Below are positions 26,101 to 38,200 of a stretch of DNA of 64,000 nt, piece by piece. This DNA is from Toxoplasma gondii ME49 (Eukaryota > Apicomplexa > Conoidasida > Eucoccidiorida > Sarcocystidae): NCBI RefSeq assembly GCF_000006565.2, contig NC_031473.1, forward strand, positions 2,458,134 through 2,522,133, read 5' to 3'. The stretch's first letter is position 1; every line of letters begins with the position of its first letter. Position numbers and translations under genes: made by a program. Below the pieces are notes generated by a model. The model saw nothing but the letters and a program-made list of their open reading frames with translations, searched no databases and was not told where the DNA came from.

Positions 26101-29100
26101 CGTTTCATGTCCATCTGTTCTCCCCGCTACGTCTCTCCTCATCGATCCACCTGCTCCCTGTTCGCCTTGCTCTCGCGCCTCGCTCTCAGCAGCCTCCAGC
26201 TGCAGCATCTCCCTAGCCTTCCTCCTCGCTTCCTCGCTCACAGTCACCTCCCGCCCCGATGCGAAACGGAAGCCTGCAGTTGTGCCTATCCCCTGCGTTT
26301 CATGTCCATCTGTTCTCCCCGTTTCGTCTCTCCTCATCGATCCACCTGCTCCCTGTTCGCCTTGCTCTCGCACCTCGCTCTCAGCAGCCTCCAGCTGCAG
26401 CATCTCCCTAGCCTTCCTCCTCGCTTCCTCGCTCACAGTCACCTCCCGCCCCGATGCGAAACGGAAGCCTGCAGTTGTGCCTATCCCCTGCGTTTCATGT
26501 CCATCTGTTCTCCCCGCTTCGTCTCTCCTCATCGATCCACCTGCTCCCTGTTCGCCTTGCTCTTGCGCCTCGCTCTCAGCAGCCTCCAGCTGCAGCATCT
26601 CCCTAGCCTTCCTCCTCGCTTCCTCGCTCACAGTCACCTCCCGCCCCGATGCGAAACGGAAGCCTGCAGTTGTGCCTATCCCCTGCGTTTCATGTCCATC
26701 TGTTCTCCCCGCTTCGTCTCTCCTCATCGATCCACCTGCTCCCTGTTCGCCTTGCTCTCGCACCTCGCTCTCAGCAGCCTCCAGCTGCAGCATCTCCCTA
26801 GCCTTCCTCCTCGCTTCCTCGCTCACAGTCACCTCCCGCCCCGATGCGAAACGGAAGCCTGCAGTTGTGCCTATCCCCTGCGTTTCATGTCCATCTGTTC
26901 TCCCCGTTTCGTCTCTCCTCATCGATCCACCTGCTCCCTGTTCGGCTTGCTCTCGCACCTCGCTCTCAGCAGCCTCCAGCTGCAGCATCTCCCTAGCCTT
27001 CCTCCTCGCTTCCTCGCTCACAGTCACCTCCCGCCCCGATGCGAAACGGAAGCCTGCAGTTGTGCCTATCCCCTGCGTTTCATGTCCATCTGTTCTCCCC
27101 GCTTCGTCTCTCCTCATCGATCCACCTGCTCCCTGTTCGCCTTGCTCTCGCACCTCGCTCTCAGCAGCCTCCAGCTGCAGCATCTCCCTAGCCTTCCTCC
27201 TCGCTTCCTCGCTCACAGTCACCTCCCGCCCCGACGCGAAACGGAAGCCTGCAGTTGTGCCTATCCCCTGCGTTTCATGTCCATCTGTTCTCCCCGCTTC
27301 GTCTCTCCTCATCGATCCACCTGCTCCCTGTTCGCCTTGCTCTCGCACCTCGCTCTCAGCAGCCTCCAGCTGCAGCATCTCCCTAGCCTTCCTCCTCGCT
27401 TCCTCGCTCACAGTCACCTCCCGCCCCGATGCGAAACGGAAGCCTGCAGTTGTACCTATCCCCTGCGTTTCATGTCCATCTGTTCTCCCCGCTACGTCTC
27501 TCCTTACCGGTCCACCTGCTCCATGTTCGGCTTGCTCTCGCACCTCGCACTCATCAGCCTCCAGCTGCAGCATCTCCCTAGCCTTCCTCCTCGCTTCCTC
27601 GCTCACAGTCACCTCCCGCCCCGACGCGAAACGGAAGCCTGCAGTTGTACCTATCCCCTGCGTTTCATGTCCATCTGTTCTCCCCGCTACGTCTCTCCTT
27701 ACCGGTCCACCTGCTCCCTGTTCGCCTTGCTCTCGCACCTCGCACTCATCAGCCTCCAGCTGCAGCATCTCCCTAGCCTTCCTCCTCGCTTCCTCGCTCA
27801 CAGTCACCTCCCGCCCCGACGCGAAACGGAAGCCTGCAGTTGTGCCTATCCCCTGCGTTTCATGTCCATCTGTTCTCCCCGCTTCGTCTCTCCTCATCGA
27901 TCCACCTGCTCCCTGTTCGCCTTGCTCTCGCACCTCGCTCTCAGCAGCCTCCAGCTGCAGCATCTCCCTAGCCTTCCTCCTCGCTTCCTCGCTCACAGTC
28001 ACCTCCCGCCCCGATGCGAAACGGAAGCCTGCAGTTGTACCTATCCCCTGCGTTTCATGTCCATCTGTTCTCCCCGCTACGTCTCTCCTTACCGGTCCAC
28101 CTGCTCCATGTTCGGCTTGCTCTCGCACCTCGCACTCATCAGCCTCCAGCTGCAGCATCTCCCTAGCCTTCCTCCTCGCTTCCTCGCTCACAGTCACCTC
28201 CCGCCCCGACGCGAAACGGAAGCCTGCAGTTGTGCCTATCCCCTGCGTTTCATGTCCATCTGTTCTCCCCGCTTCGTCTCTCCTCATCGATCCACCTGCT
28301 CCCTGTTCGCCTTGCTCTCGCACCTCGCTCTCAGCAGCCTCCAGCTGCAGCATCTCCCTAGCCTTCCTCCTCGCTTCCTCGCTCACAGTCACCTCCCGCC
28401 CCGATGCGAAACGGAAGCCTGCAGTTGTGCCTATCCCCTGCGTTTCATGTCCATCTGTTCTCCCCGCTTCGTCTCTCCTCATCGATCCACCTGCTCCCTG
28501 TTCGCCTTGCTCTCGCGCCTCGCTCTCAGCAGCCTCCAGCTGCAGCATCTCCCTAGCCTTCCTCCTCGCTTCCTCGCTCACAGTCACCTCCCGCCCCGAT
28601 GCGAAACGGAAGCCTGCAGTTGTGCCTATCCCCTGCGTTTCATGTCCATCTGTTCTCCCCGTTTCGTCTCTCCTCATCGATCCACCTGCTCCCTGTTCGG
28701 CTTGCTCTCGCACCTCGCTCTCAGCAGCCTCCAGCTGCAGCATCTCCCTAGCCTTCCTCCTCGCTTCCTCGCTCACAGTCACCTCCCGCCCCGATGCGAA
28801 ACGGAAGCCTGCAGTTGTGAATGAGAGATGAGTTGGAGAGGGACTTGAGGATGCTACGTCTGGGAGGGATTTCATTTCTGGTTTGCTGGTGGGCGTAAGG
28901 CCTCTGTCAGGGTGTTCGGCTGGATGTACACCGTGGTTGAGAGGAATCGAGTCGTCGAAGAAGGCGAGGAAATGAGACGATATTTCTTCTGTGTCTGGTT
29001 GGTGGGCCTCTGCGGAGTGGCGAAGCTCTTGTGCCGGTGTTCTGTTTGCCTCTTTGACTGCATCTCCCCTTTCTGGCATCCACGTCTTGTGCGGTTCTGT

Positions 29101-31095
29101 TCTGTCGTCCTCCCCTCTTCTGAGTTCGCTTTCTGCCGTATCTTTTCGCCGTCTCTCCGCGGTGTCTTTGGCAGAGTGGCGAAGCACAGGACGAGAGCAA
29201 TATGCCGAAGCAGGCAAAGGACTGGGCGACGAATGTGAAAGAGACGAGAACGAAAAAGACGCGCGAGATGAACAAGAAGAAGAGGAACAAGACGGAGCAG
29301 GACCGGAGTCGACGTCCTCGAAGTCGACTGCCATAACGTCAGCGAGGTCTGAGAGGGAGGGAGAAACGAACAAGCTTCTTGCGTTCTCTGAGAGAGGCAG
29401 AACGCTGTTAGTCGCAGCCGCCGATGCAGAAGACGCAGAGCGAGGACAGCTCAAAGCGGTTGAAACCGGATGACATTCCGACACCGTCGACGGAGACGAA
29501 AAGCCTCTCGGGAAGGAGGAAGAGAATCTGGAATTCGGAGACGACGAGGACGGAGTGGAAAACGAGACTGAAGACGCAGATGAGGAAGGTGGAGAAGAGG
29601 AAGAAGATGGAGAGAGAGTCGGGGGAGAGGAAGAAGCGAAAGAAGACGAGGAAGAGGACGCTGAGGAAGAACTGAGAGAAGAATACGAAGAGGGCGCCTG
29701 CAGGGGAGACGAGGGGGAAGCAGCAGAAGATCGGAGAGAATCGCGCGGAAGCGCAGTTGAAGCAGAATGACGGAGGCGAGGAGAAGATAAAAAAGACTTC
29801 AGAGGAGAAGACGGTGACGAGACATCGGAAGAAAAGGGAGAAGAGTCTTCACCCTTTTCTCTGAGAGCCTTATTCGGAGATGGAGGATCAAATTCGCAAA
29901 CGACTCCCGATTCCAGGTCATCGAGCAAGTTGAAGAGCTCGCTGCCAGGCGGCTCTCGGGAGCAACGCGGCGAGAGACAGAGAGACTCCGAAAAACCAGC
30001 GCAGCCAAGAGGAGACGGCGAACACAGTGAACCGCCGTGGACGGAGAAAGAAGAGGAACGCGTAGAAAAGGAGGTAGCAGAAAATGAAGAAGAGAGGGAA
30101 GAAGAGGTAGAAGAGAAGGAAGAGGAAGAAGAGAGAGAAGAAGAAGAGGAAGAAGAGAAGGAAGAGGACGTATGCGAAGAAGACGAAGAAGGGGGAGAAA
30201 CCGAAGAGCAGCGAGAGAGAGCAGAGATGGAAAAAGACGATGGAAGATATGAGTTGTAGGCAGAGGTCGCGAGACGGCGAAATGCGGGAGGACAGGGAGG
30301 GGAGACCTCCTGTTCCGGCGAACGCGAAGCAGCTGTCGTTGTGCTGCTGTCGCTGAGTTGGGAGACGAGAGAGCAGACCTTGGACAGCCTGTCAGAAGGA
30401 AGAGGAGGGAGCCTGACAGCGGGAAGGACAGAAGAAGGAAAAAGAACTCGAGGTTCCGAACGACATTCTGATTTCAACAGTGGAGAGGACGCAGACAATA
30501 ACGGTGGGGGCGACGATAGGGTAGAAGAAGAAGAAGCAGAAGACGAAGCTTCAGAATGAAAAGCAGAAGAAGACGAAGCTTCAGAAGAAAAAGCAGAAGA
30601 CGAAGCTTCAGAAGGAAAAGCAGAAGACGACGAAGCTTCAGAAGGAAAAGCAGAAGACGAAGCTTCAGAAGAAAGAGCTACCGGTGAGGAAGACAATCGA
30701 GGGGAAGATAAGGAAGATGAAAAAGATGAATCAGGAGGCGCGACAGAAGAAGACAAAGAAGTCGAAGATGGCGACAAGAAAGGAGACGCTGTATGTTGTC
30801 GAGAACTGGGGACGCTCCGAGTTTTCCCGGTGATGCAAGAGTGTATTTGCTTGTTCCGATGAGGGTGTGTCTCTTCTGAGGATGAGGACGCGCTCTGAGG
30901 AGGAAGGCCGGAGGACCATATGGCTTCTTCGCTTCTCTCCTGCGCGGCGACTGCGGCGAACTGGCGACTCGAATGAAAGCCTGCAGCTTCGAATGGACGC
31001 AAGCTTCCTGGAAGAAGCTGTGTTTCTTCGTCTTCGTCATCTTCACTTTCGTCTTCAACCTCTTGGTGCACCCAGCAAACTTGCAGGCCGTCCAT
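17148..31095 (-). CDS. BRCA2: BRCA2 homologue with 17 BRC repeats and helical/OB-fold DNA-binding region
   Basis: Recombination mediator expected to load RAD51 on single-stranded DNA in the nucleus. Two exons, 31095-21137 and 20739-17148, joined by a GTACGC donor and CTTTCAG acceptor in matching phase, give about 4516 residues (human BRCA2 is 3418). The start is the first in-frame ATG (MDGLQVCWVHQEV); the upstream open frame has none. Residues 1-750 are acidic then Ser-rich. Residues ~760-1832 hold 17 BRC repeats (core FRFASGREVTVSEEARRKAR) on a 65-residue period. A helical domain near 2380 contains AWVAHHYSLL. OB1 near 2540 contains DGWYVVKARVVDPSLAVVL, parallel to the WYAVKA segment of human BRCA2. 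A charged, coiled-coil-like stretch follows (~2795-2930), then OB2, whose strands cross the splice junction, and OB3 (~3800-4050, with GIFNFSASP). The C-terminal tail is Arg/Glu-rich. Domain boundaries are approximate. Confidence 0.93.
25606..28815 (-). repeat. 17-copy tandem array, 195 bp unit, encoding BRC repeats of BRCA2
   Basis: The period is exactly 195 bp (65 codons). The CTGCAG landmark at the end of each core falls at 25620, 25815, 26010, 26205 and so on to 28740, which gives 17 copies. The 30-residue BRC cores are identical at protein level. Variation is confined mainly to the linkers, which come in two classes: EAAESE…GSMRRD (most) and EADECE…GPVRRD (after repeats 4, 6 and 7 counted from the N-terminus). 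A few synonymous changes occur, such as GCA/GCG in the FASG alanine codon. Because the unit is a multiple of three, the other strand is also open over much of the array. Confidence 0.97.
30541..30678 (-). repeat. Short tandem repeat coding Ser/Ala/Glu units in the BRCA2 N-terminal region
   Basis: About five imperfect copies of a 27-33 bp unit, each containing GAAGCTTCAGA on the plus strand. On the coding strand they encode units like SEASSSAFP. The repeat is within the disordered Ser-rich N-terminal part of BRCA2, well before the BRC array. Confidence 0.88.
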
Positions 31096-32227
31096 TGCTT
31101 CAGGCTCTCCGCGGAGCCGAGAAAAGAGAGAAAAGGCGAGGAATAGCGAGGAAGAGAGAGAACGGACCTGGAGCAGACAGAGGGGGGTCGGAAGGCCGGA
31201 GGTAAGACGAGGAAGAAGGAATGACGAAGGACGCTTGGAAAACTCCAAAGAAGAAGATGAAAGGGAAAGGAACGGAGGACGAAGGCGAAGACGATGGAGG
31301 CAAGACAGAAGAAAATGACACAAAAACAAGCCGCTGGAGAAGAACCGTTTGAAGGGAACGGATGGCCGCGAGCGTCTCACGCGACTTTGGGTGCTAGGGA
31401 GTGAAGCAAGGCGAGGAGAAGGAGGTTTTTACCATCGGCTTTCTCCAGAGGTCCCTGTTGACCGCTTCGGCAGCGTCTCTCTGCAACCGAAAGCCACAAA
31501 AAGGAAGACGCGCCCGGCGAACGAGGTCTTCTGCGGAGAGTGAGAGTCCGGATGGACCCAGCCGAGGCGCTCGAGTTCTCGTCTGTTGCTCAGAAAAAGA
31601 GGAAAGCTTCGATCCCAAAAACAGAAGAAAAATGACAAGACAAAGAAGCAACGCTGTCGCCGAGCACGCGCCGGCCAGCGTCGAGAGGGGGGTGGGCATG
31701 TCGCTTTTTTGCGAAGCGAACGCATGCACAAAAAGGAAAACACTCGGGGCTCGATGGAGAAAATCGAAGCTTTTCGCCAGTTCTCTTCTTCCTTTTCTTC
31801 TTCTTCAACGATCGCCGTGATTTCCTTTCTCTCTCGCGTCTGCCATTTTTTCTGATTTCTCGCTCTTTTCCGCCGTTCTCCCTGACTTTTCTCTCTCCGC
31901 GTTGTTGCCCGACACAGACGTTCTCAACCGCGCCTACGGTGTGAAAACAGAAGACACCTCGATGTTTCCTGTCCGAAAAAACCGTTGGTTTTCTTTCACC
32001 CTCTTCGTTCTGCCTTCCCGTCTTCATAGGGAACCGTCGCCGAGTCTGTCGTCCTAGAATGCGCCGTGTTTTTTTCTCAAGGGAGTTCGGCGAAACCGCA
32101 TGCATTCGGCGGTGGACCCGGGTGGCTGGTCGTCGCACTCAAGTCCGAGGGGAAATTCAAGTTTGAACGTTTTCCTCGCCGGACGCTGCCTCTTTCCTTC
32201 GCTCTTTGACCTTTTCTCGTCTTCTTC
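31096..32227. promoter_or_regulatory. Divergent promoter region between BRCA2 (minus) and TRM5 (plus)
   Basis: The two start codons are 1132 bp apart and point away from each other, so both promoters and 5' UTRs must lie here unless upstream non-coding exons exist. A TGAGACG heptamer (minus strand) at 31373-31379 matches the WGAGACG element described in Toxoplasma promoters. TGCATGC-like sequences occur near 31722 and 32098. No TATA box stands out. One motif copy can occur by chance, so only the region, not individual sites, is supported. Confidence 0.5.
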
Positions 32228-35200
32228 ATGCGCGGACCTTCTGCGTTTCGTCTGCTTCCGCTCCTCTTGCTGTTGACGCGTCCCGCCTCTTCCGTCGCCG
32301 CTGCCCTCCTCGTTCGAAAGACAGGAACGAACGCCTTCCCCTCTTTGTCGTTGTCGCCGCCAGCTCCCGCCCCCGACGTCTGCACTCGCGAGTCGAGGTC
32401 TTCGCCGCGATCGAATGTCGCGCCTTCCTTTCTCCCCAGTCTTCCTCTTCGTGTGCCTGGACGGAGAAGCATCGCTATTCGAGGCGAACGAGGGGGCGAC
32501 GAGCGACGCAGCCTGAGAAGATTCGCAGCGAAGTCCACCTTTTCTCCACTCTTTTCTGCCTCTAGTCCGTCTTCGTCGTTCTCCTCTTCTTTGCGATCCT
32601 TTCTCACCGAGTTACCTCTCCTCGGAGACCGGTCCTCATCCTCCTCGTCGCTGCCTGCAAAATCTAGCCTCTCTGCAGCTCCTCCTTCCGAAGCAGTTCA
32701 GGGTGCGGCATCGGAAGGAGAGGACAGGACATCGACAGCGGAGGAACTGGCTCCGACAGACGAAGAAGGAAGTCTCCAACGAGCGAAGGCGTCGACGACA
32801 ACGACAGAGGATCGACCGGAGCGAGAGGAAGAAGCCGACACTCAGGACGAGGAAGGCACACTGACGGAGCAAGCCGACAACGGAAAAAGACAAGGAAGGA
32901 CAGGAGTACAGGAGTGGAAGGAGAAAGAACGAGGCGGGGAGGAGACCGTAGAACTCCGGTCTGAACAGGGCGGAGACGAAGAGACTCCGACGGAACGTTT
33001 GAGGATTCCTGAGGCGCGGACCCCCACAAGAGTACGGAACGGCCGACGGAGACAAGACGACTCAATCTCACCGACGAGGGAAGGCTTGAACGTCTTTGAA
33101 GCTGCGGCAATGGATCCTGGAAAGGAAGCAGACGAAGTGGAGAAGAAGAAGGAGGAGGAAGCAACAGCTCGAGCACTGGCGAACTTCGATCCAGAGAAAA
33201 TTGGAGAAGACTTGACTCTCACCTTTCTTCGGGTGCCAGAGCGACAAGTCAACGACGCTCTGAAGAGAGTGAAAAAGTAGGTGGACGTGGCGACAAGGAA
33301 GGCGCTGCGAAAGCGAGGCAAACGGAAGGAGTTGGAGACAAGTACCTTTGTCTCGTTTCCATGGAACACCCTTGGAAGTCTCCAACTTGCAAATCGTTCC
33401 CCCTCCTCGCTACGGTGTGACCTGCGGATTCCGCCGCCTTTTCTGGCATGATCAATGCGAGGACGCAACAGGGCTGAGCAGCGACTCGCCTTGTAAAAAG
33501 CGAGAAATCAGTTGTTTCACAAAGGATCCTTTTTTTACGCGAATCTGTGCTGTTCCTTCTTCCCCAAAAGCCTTTTACCGCGTTTGCCTGTGTCGTCCTC
33601 TCTCTGGCTGTCCTAGAGCGTCTGATGTCCCCAGGTCCCCTTTCCTTTTCCTCCCTCGCAGTTCTCACATTTCTCGCATTTCTCTCCCTGTTCGCGCCTT
33701 CGCCTGCGTTCGCAGATTTCTTTTTCATCGCCGCAACTTCAAGTCGGTTCGTGATGAAGACACCTCGACGGCCTCTGCCTTCGACAACGCTATGCTCGCA
33801 GATGCTGTGGCGCTGAGCGAGACAGCTGCGCAGGCCGAACAGACGTCTCCTCGCGAGGAAGGCGAGAAGGCGCATGCGACTGGCGAAGCGGTGCAAAGCG
33901 GGGGAGACGCTCCGGCAGCCGACACAGAGGAAGCGCGGAAGGAGGCGAAGACTCAGGTTGCAAAATGGAAGCGCATTCTTCTCTCTGAGGAAGTCCAAGA
34001 AGGTGAGAGGACTGGCCGAGACGCAGGGAAAGAGACGGAAGACAGCGAAAGGCCGAAATCGGCAGGAATGCCGAACGGAGCACCTTCGCTGCGGTTTTCG
34101 CGACCTGCTTCGTTCTTTCTGCTCGAGCAAGGTGCCGACGCCTTGCGGGGCGAAAGGATGCACTCTCTCTGCAATGGCGATTCGTGTGAGCTTTCTGTCT
34201 CTTTCCCTGTCTCTCTCTCTGCGCTGTCTCTCTCTCTCTCTGCGCTCTCTCTCTCTGCGTTGTCTCTCTGTCTCTCTGTCTCTGCGTTGTCTCTCTGTCT
34301 CTCTCTCTCTGCGTTGTCTCCCTCTATGGGTGAGTCGCGGCGCATTGCTTTCTGCCTTTTGCGTCTCTGTCTTTTTTCAGACCTTCGGCAACTGCCGAGC
34401 AGCGTGCGCGAGTGGCTGTCGACACAAAACTTTACGGTTGGACGCGAGACAGTGCATCTCTCCTACAAGCATTTGACCGCAGGTGCGGCGGCCGTCCGGT
34501 CTTGTGGGCCTTCCGTGTGTCTTCTCAAACCGTTCTCTCCCGTCGCCGTTCATGTCGTCTTCTGTTTCTCTGGGGTGATTCGACGGCCAGGCGCTCTCTT
34601 CTCTTCATCTCTCTCCGTAGTAGTCAGTCCCCCTCTCGTTTGACTCGCGTTACTTGCTTCGCGCCATCCGCCAGTCCGTCCAGGCCTCCAGAGCAGATGT
34701 TGATGCAGTGCACTGTCCCCAGCGTCCAGAGCGTCCACGCAGACTCGTGACTCACTCACCTGGCAACGTAGACAGAACTCTTAGAGCTCGCGAAAGACCT
34801 CATCGAGTGCCATGCTTCTTCCGGCGATCCCTCTCTGCGCCGACGACAGAAAAGCGACTGTCGCGACGCGGCAGCCCCCAACGAAAAGCGAAGGTTGTCT
34901 TGTGCGCGGCAAGACGCGCTGGCAGCTGGAATTTTCTGCCGCCGCTGTCAAAGCACAAAGTCACTTTTGCCGCACTGACTTCTTAAGCCGTCCTCGAGCA
35001 GAAATGAAGCCGGGACCTTCGAAGAGACAGACAGACGCGTCCCCGAAAGCGGTTTCCGTTCGCGGCTTCTCTGTCTGTGTCTGCCGCCTGTCCTCTTGGC
35101 AGTGGATCTCAACTGTGCCTTTCCTCTTCCTGCCTGTGCTCTCTCTTTTTCTCTCCACACCTGCGTTTGGTCTTTGTTCTCAGCCTCTTCTGCCTCTCCT

Positions 35201-38200
35201 TTCTTTTCGCGTCTTCTGCCCTTTCTGCCGTTCTTCTCTCCCTTCTTCTCTCGTTCGTTCGCCTTCGTTTCCTTCGTCTGCATCTCCTGCGTTGGCGCCT
35301 TTTTTTTCAGAGGAAGCCATGAAAAAGCTCGTCCCTGCGGATCTGGACATGCCTCGACGCTACGAGACGGTCGGGCACATTGCACACTTGAATCTTCGTG
35401 AGCACCTTCTTCCCTACAGATTTCTCATTGCTCGTCTTCTCCTCGATGTAAGACTTTCTCTTCTTCTCCCCAAGTCCTCTTCTTCGACGTCGCCCTCGTC
35501 TTTCTATGCGTGCGTTTTTCCTTGTTCTACCGTTTTTGCTCGTTCGCCGCGCTGCACCGGTGCCGTCTGCTTCCACGTCCAGCTCGACAAGGAAGCGTTC
35601 GGTGTTCTTTCGCGTCTCCACCCTTTCTCTCTTTACTTCCCTCTCTTCCGTGCGTCGCGATCCCCTCCATCGGCATCGGCGTCGTCTGTCTCCGAAACTC
35701 CGCCGTATTTTTCCACCTCCGTTTCTGCTTTTTCTCCTTCTCTTCTTGAGTGTCGTCTCCGGGGGCGCTCCTGTCGAGTCCTTCATGGCGGCCTTGCAAG
35801 ACCATCTCTCTTTCTTCTCTCTGCTCACGTTGTTTCCGAGTCGTCTCGCTTCTTTTCCCCTGTTTCTTTTGTCTTCCGAGGATGATCTTGAGACCCAACT
35901 CTTTCTGTTTTCCTGCTCTGTTTCGCGCGAATGTCGAGCTCCCTTTTTCGCGTCTCCTTTCTGCGCGTCGGCCTCTTTCTTCAGAAGCAGCTGGGACTCG
36001 CGACGGTGGTAAACAAGACTGGAATTGCGTCTCAGTGGCGAGAGCTGCAGTTCGAGCATCTAGGCGGAGAACCGCGGTTTGTCGCTCGGCTGGTGGGTCC
36101 AAGATAATCGAAGAGCTTTTTTCGAATCACATCCTCCTCAGGGCGAGTCCTCAGCCTTCACGAACCGGAAACGGGGAGAAAATGGGGAGACAACTGGAGA
36201 AAACAAGGAGCGTCAGGCGACTCCCAGAAATAAAGCCGAAGACGGCTTTTGATAAGGTCGCCGACGCTTCCTTAAAAAAACCAGCGCTTGGTGTCGCACT
36301 ACGCGTTTCTCTCGCCTTTTTGTGGGAGAGAGAAAACAGGAGCGCTCCACGCATGCTTCACCGACAAGTGATCCTCGGCCAGGTTTCTCAGCAGTCTCTT
36401 GTTCCTGGATTTCCTTCATTTCCAAGGAAGGAAAAAGTTACCGTACCTGGCGAGCATACACTTCAAATCGGAGAGCTCCTAAACGAATTTAATTGAGGGA
36501 TCTAACGGGAAAGGCTCTGATTTCGTTGTCGCTCGTTTCTTTTTCTTTCGTTTGCTTCGTCTCCACCCCAGCATTTCGACCATTGATTTCGTTCCGCGCT
36601 CGCACCTCCTTGTCTCTCTTCTTTCCTCTCTCGCGATTTACCTGCAGAAGGAGAACGACATGCACTTTGAAATTGACTACGAACGGGTCTACTGGAACTC
36701 CAGGTAGAGCTACGCATGCGCCAGGAAGAAACCGATAGCCAACAGCCTTCCTGGTTTTCAAGAGACGGGAGACTGCCTTCGAAAGGGGAGTTCAGAAACA
36801 TGATCACCTTAAAATGCGTGGTGTCTGAAGCTTTGAACACACCCCTTTAAAACAGTGTATCATCACATGATTGTGAAGCCTTTTCTCTTGATTAGACGGA
36901 ATTGGGTTTCATCCTGGACTTTGGTCGAGAAAGCGAATGCGTCTTGGGGACGTTCGAGAAGCGTCCTCTGAAAGCTTTCCTTTTGCGAAGCTTGGATCTG
37001 CGACCCAGCGACAGAGCAGGACAAGGGAGGAAATACGTTAAAATTAACGGCGAAGGAGAAGATTTGAGTCCGCAACAATGAAGAGCGAAGGTGAAGAAAA
37101 AACAGAGTGAAATAGTGTGTCTGAAATGACGCTGCAAATGCAATCGACCTCTAAATCGATTTTCTAGCAAATGCATGGACGCTGAAAGTGACGTGCAGGC
37201 AAAGAGTGAGCACTTTGTATATCGGAGACTCGAGTCGTTCCCTCTGTGGCAGAACAGTAAAAGAAGCTCTCGCATACAGGACTGCGCAAATTCTGTCGAA
37301 GAGCAGGAGATGGCAATTCGAGTCGGCATGATTCTTGCTTTTTCGTCAAGTACACGGGGCACTGGGTGTGAGCACCCTAACCGTTCAGTTTCGATGTCGA
37401 TGGAAAGTGGAAAGAAACCTTCCAGAGAGACTGCGGGAAGTCGCCTTTTCGAACGAGGATGCCACCCGAAGAAGAGCCCGTGGTGAACGTCTTTCTTGTC
37501 GGTGACGTTTCTTTTTCCTTTTCTTCCTGTCTCTGCCTGGCGTTCGTCTCCACTTTGCAGGCTGGCAGCGGAGCGCGAAAAAATCACAGCGGAAGTTCCT
37601 CGGTCGTCGATTGTCTGTGAGTTTTATCCCCCGTCTGCCAGGAAACGTTTGCGACGAATCTGCGGCTTGGTTCTTGGTTTCGACTCTCCACGCGCGTCTG
37701 CTCCGATATCTGCAGACCTAGATACCTTTGCATGTCTTCTCCAAATACACTCGTTCTGTCGCAGCTGGTCTGTGCTTTGTAAACGAACCAGCAAGATGAC
37801 GCACTGTCGCTTCCTTCTCTCCCCGCTGAACGAAGAACGCTAGACACTGCCGCCTCATCTATTCTTCTCCGTTTCGCGCATGCTCGAGAGCCCAAAGTGC
37901 TCTTTCAAAAGCGCTCTGTTTTCTCCGCTCTTCCCTTTGCGTCCTCTGCGCTCCAAATTGAACGTTCCTGTCTTCCTCGCGGTTCGCAGCCGACGCTGTC
38001 GGCCGTTTTTTCTTCTGTCGCTCTTTTGCCCGATCGCCTCGCGGCTTCTGCGCTTGATCTAATTCCTTTTCAGTGGACTGCTTCGCTGGAGTCGGAGCCT
38101 TTTCCCTCTTCCTCGCGCAGAGACGCAGCTGTCTCGTGCTTGCGAACGACTTCAATCCCAATGCAGTGCTCTGCATGAAGAAGAACAGATCTCTCAACAA

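Noticed and set aside
25492..28831. Two very long plus-strand open frames (about 1110 and 1044 codons) across the BRC array
   Set aside because: They are by-products of a stop-free 195 bp unit whose length is a multiple of three. The minus-strand translation is a recognisable BRC array joined to BRCA2 domains.
31096..31380. BRCA2 start upstream of 31095
   Set aside because: The open frame continues to 31380 but contains no ATG before 31095; the apparent upstream start is a GTG codon and the region is Ser/Leu-rich like non-coding flank.
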